Assembly: GCA_039029935.1 (NCBI GenBank)
Contig: JBCCFC010000081.1
Span: 1-19,253, forward strand
Reading direction: 5' to 3'
Length of the DNA: 19,253 bases
Source: G039029935 sp039029935
GTDB lineage: Bacteria; Chloroflexota; Anaerolineae; Caldilineales; Caldilineaceae
Numbering within the stretch: position 1 is the first letter of the stretch; every line of letters begins with the position of its first letter. The position numbers and the translations under genes were made by a program. The notes under the pieces are model-generated. The model was given only the letters and a program-made list of their open reading frames with translations, was not told where the DNA came from and ran no database searches. Shown in pieces: positions 14,070-19,253 of this stretch.

Positions 14070-16097
14070 TCACGCCAGGTATCGATTTCTTTTGATTAAC
14101 GGTAACATGGAGTTGCCCAGCCCCAGAATAAACCCTGCAATATTGGCAGCAATAGCAGCATCCGGTCTGAAGCCCAGAAAGAAGGCACCTCCGATCCCGA
14201 TCATGGCGGATGAACTCAGAATGCCAAAGGATAGCTCCATATTCTGGTTATATTCCTTGACCAGCGTAAACAGATAGGGCAAGTGGGTTAGCCCCTGATC
14301 GAGCAGAATGATCTGTGCTGTGTCGGTGGCAACGGTCGATGCACCACCCAACGAAATCGAGACATGCGACTTTTTTAGCGCAATCGAATCGTTGATACCA
14401 TCACCGACATAGCAGACAAACCGACCTTGGTTGCACAACTGCTCGATTATGCTCGCTTTTTCCTCGGGGAGGGTTTCGGCAAAATAATGGTCTATATGCA
14501 GTTTTCTTGCGAGTTTTTCTGTTGGTTGGTTGTGATCGCCAGAGATAATGTATAGCTCTTTGATATTCCCCTGACGACGTATTTGTTGAATGACATCTTC
14601 GACTTCGGATCGAACAGTAGGGACCAATTCAATTGCCCCAATCAGTTGATTATTCTTTGCAACCATGACCAGCGAATGACCTTGTTCGTAGCTTTCCTCT
14701 TGCGCATGAACGATTGACAGCGGTATCGGAACCAACAGCGATTCCATAAAGCGGCGACTACCAACATGGATGATGTCATCCGCTAAGGTCACGGTGAGAC
14801 CATAGCCAATTTTGTAATCGGATTCATCAAGTTGTCGAATCTCTAGTCTACGTTTCTCAGCCTCTTGCAAAATCGCTTTGGCAATTGGGTGTGTATGTTT
14901 GGCCTCTGCCGATGCCGCATAGCCAAGGACATCATTTTCAGTACAGTCGGCACAGAGATAAATGTTGCCAACATGTGGTTGTTCAACCGTGAGCGTACCC
15001 GTTTTATCAAACACAAGTGTGTCTACTTTATGAAGCAGATCAAGCGAACGGCCATCTTTGATGAGAACCCCTTTTTGATGGGCTTGATTAAGGTAGTTCA
15101 AAATGCTGATGGGTGACAAAATTGACATCTTATTCTTAAAGTGGGCATTGAGAATTGCCACTGATTGGGCAGGGACAACAAAGAAGAGCGATATGGCACT
15201 CAGCAGGATGGTTGGTGATACGGTTTGGTTGGCAAGGTTCTCTGCCTGAAGCTGTTGTGTTGATTTAAACTCCAAGGTGTGATTGAGGATATGTCCAATT
15301 TTGGCAGCGGCTGTCTCAGCCCCTGTCGATGTAATCTGGATATGCACTTGCCCTGCCACAACAAATGTGGATGCAAACACCTCATCACCAACGCCTTTAT
15401 CCAGCGGTCTTGATTCGCCCGTCAGAATATGCTGGTCAATTGCGGCCAACCCATCAATCACAATGCCATCCGCAGGGACAATATCGCCAACACTTGAGAC
15501 AACCACATCCCCAACTTGTAATTGGGTAAACGGGACTTTGACCTCAACACCATCCACCAGCACCCAAACAGAATCGGGCGTCTGGCGAAAAACATTGACC
15601 AAACGCTGTCGAGAGTCATCGGTTGTCATCAAAATTAGCTTATGTGAAATTTGATAGAAAAAGTTAGAGATGGCGGCAATCCAGATATAGCCAGCAAGGA
15701 TAGCCCCAAGTTCGGACATCACCATGAGGGTTTCCATAGTGATTTTGCCCTGTAGAAAGCCTTCAAGATTCTTTTTATGCAGCGGTAACGAATTATAGAG
15801 AATCAGCGGCAGTGCTACAAGATTGAGCGGCCAATAGACCAACGTACCCAGTGCTGTCAGCACAATCATGCTCGCACCCAGTCCAATGCGTTGGTTAATC
15901 TGCCGATGCATTTTGGCAACCCGTAGCTGATCCTCCTCCGAGGTGAACTGGGATAGGCTTTGACGATATGTTTTTGTCTGATATATTTCTTTTGATGTGT
16001 ACTGTGTTGTGATGCGGTCAATCAGCCGTTTTTTGTTGTGATTATTTTGGCGAAGACGTAGTGGTGCGATTCCAGACAAAAAAAATTTTTTGAACAT
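14070..16097 (-). CDS. P1B-like P-type ATPase lacking the CPx metal motif
   Basis: A 675-residue membrane pump. The ATP-driven core is intact: actuator TGES (226-229), phosphorylation site DKTGT (364-368), HP dipeptide of P1B pumps (403-404), and hinge GDGIND (565-570). Four to six N-terminal helices precede the core and two follow it. There is no N-terminal HMA domain. The intramembrane CPC/SPC/TPC motif is absent. Counting back from DKTGT, the place held by CPC in CopA-type pumps reads FKN (near 320-322), and the preceding helix carries VVPAQS. The substrate therefore cannot be read from the sequence. The frame is open upstream through two 69-bp repeats, but ATG at 16097 with GGAG 11 bases away is the likely start. 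Confidence 0.88.
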   Translation of the reverse strand: MFKKFFLSGIAPLRLRQNNHNKKRLIDRITTQYTSKEIYQTKTYRQSLSQFTSEEDQLRVAKMHRQINQRIGLGASMIVLTALGTLVYWPLNLVALPLILYNSLPLHKKNLEGFLQGKITMETLMVMSELGAILAGYIWIAAISNFFYQISHKLILMTTDDSRQRLVNVFRQTPDSVWVLVDGVEVKVPFTQLQVGDVVVSSVGDIVPADGIVIDGLAAIDQHILTGESRPLDKGVGDEVFASTFVVAGQVHIQITSTGAETAAAKIGHILNHTLEFKSTQQLQAENLANQTVSPTILLSAISLFFVVPAQSVAILNAHFKNKMSILSPISILNYLNQAHQKGVLIKDGRSLDLLHKVDTLVFDKTGTLTVEQPHVGNIYLCADCTENDVLGYAASAEAKHTHPIAKAILQEAEKRRLEIRQLDESDYKIGYGLTVTLADDIIHVGSRRFMESLLVPIPLSIVHAQEESYEQGHSLVMVAKNNQLIGAIELVPTVRSEVEDVIQQIRRQGNIKELYIISGDHNQPTEKLARKLHIDHYFAETLPEEKASIIEQLCNQGRFVCYVGDGINDSIALKKSHVSISLGGASTVATDTAQIILLDQGLTHLPYLFTLVKEYNQNMELSFGILSSSAMIGIGGAFFLGFRPDAAIAANIAGFILGLGNSMLPLIKRNRYLA

Positions 16098-16121
16098 TGG
16101 CGATAGAACTCCATTTTCACA

Positions 16122-16190
16122 AGGAAAGTATCGCAGGTTGGCTACCTGCGTCACAGATAACCAATCTATGATACTGGTTTTTACTTTCCT
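16122..16190. repeat. 69-bp three-hairpin repeat, copy 2
   Basis: The outer arms AGGAAAGTA and TACTTTCCT pair perfectly over 9 bases. The GCAGGT/ACCTGC hairpin is intact. The second hairpin is damaged (ATCTAT instead of ATCTGT). It starts 25 bases upstream of the ATPase ATG and is separated from copy 3 by eight bases. Confidence 0.93.
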
Positions 16191-16198
16191 CTGCAACA

Positions 16199-16267
16199 AG
16201 GAAAGTATCGCAGGTTGGCTACCTGCGTCACAGATAACCAATCTGTGTTACTGGTTTATACTTTCCT
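16199..16267. repeat. 69-bp three-hairpin repeat, copy 3
   Basis: The best-preserved copy. Outer arms AGGAAAGTAT (16199-16208) and ATACTTTCCT (16258-16267) pair perfectly. Hairpin 1 is 16210-16226 and hairpin 2 is 16230-16246, both perfect. The AACCA loop of hairpin 2 is also complementary to TGGTT at 16252-16256, so an alternative fold is possible. The 45 bases from here to the methyltransferase stop hold nothing recognisable. Confidence 0.95.
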
Positions 16268-16312
16268 GTTCAATCAATAAAAAAACACCTACTCCTACAC
16301 ACCTCTATTCTA

Positions 16313-17059
16313 TTACGCCAAACACATTTCTGCAACATAAAACATCGCTCTACCGATTGGCACAGAGGGTAGCCATTTCCCCTGTTCCCAATCCATTGTG
16401 CCACCTGGCTTAATACGCTTCACAACCAATCCCGTTGGCTCCACCAGTAACCGCAAATCCGCAGGTGAGTAGCTGCGTGTTGATTGTTTCACGGCTTTCT
16501 CTGGCTCACCCTTGGGCCACCATGTGTCTTCCCAGCGACAGCCATCGCCATCAAAGGTATATTGCCGCTCGGCATCGCCCACTGTCCAGCCACGTCCATG
16601 TTGCGCTGCCGGATACCAAGGTGTGCCAACATCAAACAAAGCACTACCCTCTGGTGTCAACCACGAAGCCACACGCTTGAGTAGCCGTCGCTGGTCCGCA
16701 TCTGTGCCAATGCCAAAGCCATCCCAATAACAGACCACATCAAAGGGGCCACCAACGTCAGCCGTATAGAAATCATCTTGGATAACCGTCATTGAGCCTT
16801 TTCGGGGTGTCTCTGCCAGTGTCTTCGCATGGTTGGCACGCAATTCAGTCAGTTCAATTGCAACGACATCATGCCCCAAATCAGCCAATGCTGCTGCAAC
16901 CTGTCCGCCACCAGCACCTAATTCCAGCACACGCTTTGGTCCCTCACCCACAAATTCAGTCAGTGACGCCGCTTTTTCTCGGTGTTGATTGTTGATATCT
17001 TCGGTGGCAATGCCAGACCAAGCTTCTTGTTTTGTGTAAAAATCATATACCCAATCCAT
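16313..17059 (-). CDS. SAM-dependent class I methyltransferase
   Basis: A 248-residue cytosolic methyltransferase with motif I RVLELGAGGGQVAAAL (43-58), acidic loop VVAIELTE (65-72), DDFYTADVGGPFDVVCYWDG around motifs III-IV and a C-terminal beta region rich in Trp. It resembles small-molecule methyltransferases of the Methyltransf_11/25 type. The acceptor cannot be predicted. The start is certain: ATG with a full AAGGAGG (complement of 17066-17072) six bases upstream. It stands alone between a repeat-filled gap and a 209-base gap, so it is probably a single-gene unit. Confidence 0.88.
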   Translation of the reverse strand: MDWVYDFYTKQEAWSGIATEDINNQHREKAASLTEFVGEGPKRVLELGAGGGQVAAALADLGHDVVAIELTELRANHAKTLAETPRKGSMTVIQDDFYTADVGGPFDVVCYWDGFGIGTDADQRRLLKRVASWLTPEGSALFDVGTPWYPAAQHGRGWTVGDAERQYTFDGDGCRWEDTWWPKGEPEKAVKQSTRSYSPADLRLLVEPTGLVVKRIKPGGTMDWEQGKWLPSVPIGRAMFYVAEMCLA

Positions 17060-17222
17060 TCGACGCCTCCTTGATTTTACTCCGCCAACTGCAACGATTT
17101 GCTTAATCCTATCATATTTCCAGACATCAGAAAGTGTTCACCAAGCCCTGCGTGGTTTGATTAGGCTCATACCACAAAATGTCCCTCAACCCAATTCAGA
17201 TGAGCTAGTGCTGGTTGGTGCG

Positions 17223-17263
17223 GATTGATAGCATAGAGATAGGTTTGATCTATGCTATCAATC
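17223..17263. terminator. Perfect 15-bp hairpin after the DUF4062-like gene
   Basis: GATTGATAGCATAGA (17223-17237) pairs perfectly with 17249-17263 around an 11-base loop, beginning five bases beyond the minus-strand stop at 17269. It probably ends or stabilises the gmd operon transcript. There is no T-tract after it on that strand. The remaining gap to 17060 shows nothing else clear. Confidence 0.6.
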
Positions 17264-17268
17264 AGAAC

Positions 17269-17904
17269 TCAGTAATCCTCGCCGATGAGTACACCCAACA
17301 GTGGCTCACGTCGCCCGCTGTCCAACAGCACACCACCGCCCTCTGCACCGCCTCCATCATCAAACTCAGACGGCTCGTTCCCCTCTGAGCCATGCTTCTG
17401 CGCACGTGCCTTAGCCGCGGCCGCTGCTGTGCGAATGCGCTGTGCATGAGAGGAGAGCAGTTCCAATTCAGTGACAGTCAGCCCATACCGATTTTTGGGA
17501 TGGCTGAGAATGTCGATCAGATCAAGTGTGATGATCTGGGCCAAATCGGCAGAAGACTCGAAACGTGTCCAATTGGTAAACACACCCTGCATATGCATAA
17601 ATTCACGCGCCGCTAACGTGGGACGCCCTGCACGGCAGATGGGCATGACAGAACGCTCCAAGTCGCGTGAAAGATACCACTCTGCCCCAGCGGGTGCGGT
17701 GATGTCTTGACCCAACAGAAAATAGACCCGGTCACAGTTGGCGATTAGCTCATACATATCATCCTGTGACCCACCCTCTGCGGGTGTACGCCGAATTTCT
17801 ATACCAATTTTAACGGGCAAATGTGCCACTGCCTGCCCAATCAATGCCCGCTCCGCATCTAAGTCGCTTGTTGCGCTTACAAAAATTCGGAGTATTTCAG
17901 CCAT
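17269..17904 (-). CDS. DUF4062-like protein of unknown function
   Basis: A 211-residue protein. The N-terminus LRIFVSATSDLDAERALIG (5-23) matches the opening of DUF4062-type domains (a beta strand, then S-x-T/S-S-D-L-x-x-E-R), a Rossmann-like module often fused to NTPase or signalling proteins. CDRVYFLLGQDI and GAEWYLSRDLERSV continue that fold, to about residue 150. The last third is Ala-rich, then Gly/Glu/Asp-rich, and looks disordered. No effector domain is attached, which is unusual for DUF4062. The ATG lies four bases after the gmd stop, so the two are probably translated together. A link to sugar-nucleotide metabolism is suggested only by position. Confidence 0.72.
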   Translation of the reverse strand: MAEILRIFVSATSDLDAERALIGQAVAHLPVKIGIEIRRTPAEGGSQDDMYELIANCDRVYFLLGQDITAPAGAEWYLSRDLERSVMPICRAGRPTLAAREFMHMQGVFTNWTRFESSADLAQIITLDLIDILSHPKNRYGLTVTELELLSSHAQRIRTAAAAAKARAQKHGSEGNEPSEFDDGGGAEGGGVLLDSGRREPLLGVLIGEDY

Positions 17905-17908
17905 TTTT

Positions 17909-18907
17909 CTACCCCGCCTCTTCTCTTAATGATTTATAGGCATTATTGCCATGTTGCAAAAATTCCAAATCCGCATCAATCATCATGTGAATCAACTGTT
18001 TGAGATCCACCGTTGGCTCCCAACCCAATTTCTCACCCGCTTTGCTGGGGTCGCCCACAAGCAGGTCCACCTCAGCAGGCCGATAAAACTTGGGGTCTTG
18101 CACAACATATTTTTCCCAATCCAGATCAACATAGTCAAAGGCCGTTTCGACAAAATAGCGAACAGATTTGGTTTCGCCCGTTGCCACGACAAAATCGTCT
18201 GGCACATCCTGTTGCAGCATCAGCCACATGGCGCGCACGTAATCGCCTGCATATCCCCAGTCACGCTGGGCTTCTAAATTGCCCAAACGCAGTTCATCGG
18301 CCAATCCCAATTTGATCTGGGCAACGGCATGGGTAATCTTGTGTGTTACAAACTCCAAGCCGCGACGCGGGCTTTCGTGATTAAATAGAATACCCGATGA
18401 GGCATGGATGTCGTAGCTCTCCCGATAGTTGACCGTAATCCAATGTCCATACATTTTGGCGACCCCATAGGGGCTGCGGGGATAAAAGGGGGTTGACTCT
18501 CGTTGTGGCACTTCTTGCACTTTGCCAAACATTTCACTGCTGCTGGCTTGATAGAACCGAATTTTGGGATCGACAATACGGATTGCATCCAACATGCGTG
18601 TCACACCCAATCCCGTCACTTCACCCGTCAACACGGGTTGGCTAAAGCTCGTCGGGACAAAACTCTGTGCGGCCAAATTATACACTTCGGATGGTTGATA
18701 CTCTTGTAATAGCCCAATGAGGCTCATCTGGTCAAGCAAATCACCCTGCACAATTTCAATCTTGTCCTGAATGTGTTTGATCCGTTCAAAGTTAATGGTG
18801 CTGGTTCGACGCACCATTCCCACAACTTTGTAGCCCTGATCCAACAATAAGTCAGCCAAATAGCTGCCGTCTTGTCCCGTGATTCCGGTAATTAATGCTG
18901 TAGACAA
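17909..18907 (-). CDS. gmd: GDP-mannose 4,6-dehydratase
   Basis: A 332-residue extended-SDR enzyme converting GDP-D-mannose to GDP-4-keto-6-deoxy-D-mannose, the branch point to GDP-rhamnose, GDP-fucose and related sugars for surface glycans. Visible: NADP-binding GITGQDGSYLADLLL (8-22), VRRTSTINFERI, the SSSEMFG active-site strand (122-128), the catalytic pair Y147 and K151 in YGVAK, and NHESPRRG (family signature). The length is slightly short but normal for bacterial Gmd. The start is TTG at 18907 (no ATG fits), supported by AAGGAAGG (complement of 18915-18922) seven bases upstream. The reductase-like gene precedes it, separated by a 128-bp inverted-repeat element. Confidence 0.96.
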   Translation of the reverse strand: MSTALITGITGQDGSYLADLLLDQGYKVVGMVRRTSTINFERIKHIQDKIEIVQGDLLDQMSLIGLLQEYQPSEVYNLAAQSFVPTSFSQPVLTGEVTGLGVTRMLDAIRIVDPKIRFYQASSSEMFGKVQEVPQRESTPFYPRSPYGVAKMYGHWITVNYRESYDIHASSGILFNHESPRRGLEFVTHKITHAVAQIKLGLADELRLGNLEAQRDWGYAGDYVRAMWLMLQQDVPDDFVVATGETKSVRYFVETAFDYVDLDWEKYVVQDPKFYRPAEVDLLVGDPSKAGEKLGWEPTVDLKQLIHMMIDADLEFLQHGNNAYKSLREEAG

Positions 18908-18925
18908 TTTATTTCCTTCCTTATT

Positions 18926-19053
18926 GAAGTAAACTCAATTAAGTTTATAGAAAAAACGGAGTTAGGCGGGGTACCCTCTGGGTCCTATTGCCCGATGTCG
19001 CATTAGAGAATGCTTACTCCGCTATTTCTAATTTCTTTTTTTGGTTTACTTAG
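18926..19053. mobile_element. 128-bp MITE-like inverted-repeat element, copy B
   Basis: The ends are AAGTAAAC (18927-18934) and GTTTACTT (19044-19051), perfect inverted repeats. Subterminal arms CGGAGTTAG (18957-18965) and 19013-19021 pair at 8 of 9 bases. The right 28 bases match the left end of copy A (4542-4569) in reverse complement at 26 of 28 positions, while the central part differs. It occupies nearly all of the gap between two genes of one sugar-nucleotide operon. Confidence 0.72.
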
Positions 19054-19060
19054 TCAATAT

Positions 19061-19253
19061 TCAGCGGCTCTCTTTTAATTGAGTCCGCCAACTTTCTAAT
19101 AAATCATTGAGTGAATCTTGTAACGATATTTCTGGTTGCCATCCTGTCTGGGTAACAAGACGATGGTTATCACAGACACTGTTAGGAGTATCGCTGGGAC
19201 GTAGACGATTTGGATCGGTTCTAACTTCAACCTGTGCTGGTGTGAGCGTTAGC
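19061..19253 (-). CDS. C-terminal part of a GDP-4-keto-6-deoxymannose reductase-like SDR (cut by window edge)
   Basis: Only the last 63 codons are inside the window, ending at the TGA complement of 19061-19063. The visible residues include VEVRTDPNRLRPSDTPNSV, then TGWQPEISLQDSLNDLLESWR. This is the usual C-terminal signature of Rmd-type GDP-6-deoxy-mannose reductases and related epimerases, in which RLRPSD precedes a conserved nucleotide-sugar loop. It lies just upstream of gmd on the same strand, so the pair would make GDP-D-rhamnose or a related GDP-6-deoxyhexose. Another NAD-dependent epimerase or dehydratase cannot be excluded from the tail alone. Confidence 0.75.
   Translation of the reverse strand, partial: LTLTPAQVEVRTDPNRLRPSDTPNSVCDNHRLVTQTGWQPEISLQDSLNDLLESWRTQLKESR

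Noticed and set aside
16098..16241. N-terminal extension of the P-type ATPase
   Set aside because: The extra 48 codons are a translation of the 69-bp repeats; a good RBS and ATG exist at 16097.
16122..16267. tRNA or tRNA-like genes because of the cloverleaf shape
   Set aside because: No TTCGA T-loop, anticodon arm or acceptor end of the right length; the unit is a repeat with two hairpins.

Overview
The window looks like chromosomal DNA of a mid-GC, free-living bacterium, most plausibly a member of the Chloroflexota (Anaerolineae/Caldilineae-like). That placement is an inference. It rests on the gene mix (PhoB/PhoR-type regulators, a betaine-lipid operon, an S1 protease with a CARDB-like tail, GDP-deoxyhexose genes) and on the intergenic regions rich in short tandem and palindromic repeats. 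No rRNA, tRNA, CRISPR array or recognisable transposase was seen. Fourteen protein genes lie fully inside the window and one is cut by the right edge.

Left part (1-8001). A minus-strand GH13 amylase (neopullulanase/cyclomaltodextrinase type) diverges from a plus-strand block. That block holds a PhoB/OmpR-type response regulator, a PhoR-type histidine kinase, a BtaA-like 3-amino-3-carboxypropyl transferase, a BtaB-like N-methyltransferase, a PAP2-like membrane phosphatase and a probable PD-(D/E)XK-fold protein. BtaA, BtaB and the PAP2 protein would form a betaine-lipid (DGTS) pathway: phosphatidate to diacylglycerol, then to diacylglyceryl-homoserine, then to the trimethylated lipid. The adjacent PhoBR-like pair suggests phosphate-controlled membrane remodelling. 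The block is unusually rich in tandem repeats: a 15-mer after the regulator, a 15-mer inside the kinase, a 12-mer at the start of btaB and an 8-mer after the PAP2 gene. A 120-bp inverted-repeat element lies before btaA.

Middle part (8130-13927, all minus strand). Two secreted proteins are encoded here: a proline-rich protein with an uncharacterised Trp-rich domain, and a trypsin-like protease. A 540-bp non-coding stretch with a strong minus-strand terminator follows. Beyond it is a tight operon, read right to left, of an FAD-dependent oxidoreductase, a 75-residue acidic protein and a radical SAM/SPASM maturase (anSME type) with a C-terminal SEC-C motif.

Right part (14070-19253, all minus strand). 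A P1B-like P-type ATPase lacks the CPx metal motif. Then come two tandem copies of a 69-bp three-hairpin repeat (a third copy is at 8667), a SAM methyltransferase, and a sugar-nucleotide operon. In transcription order that operon holds the tail of a GDP-4-keto-6-deoxymannose reductase-like gene, a second inverted-repeat element of the btaA-upstream family, GDP-mannose 4,6-dehydratase, and a DUF4062-like protein four bases downstream. The dehydratase and reductase would supply GDP-6-deoxy-hexose for surface glycans.

The observations most worth following up are the btaA-btaB-PAP2 cluster beside PhoBR, the FAD/75-aa/radical-SAM operon, and the two families of structured short repeats.
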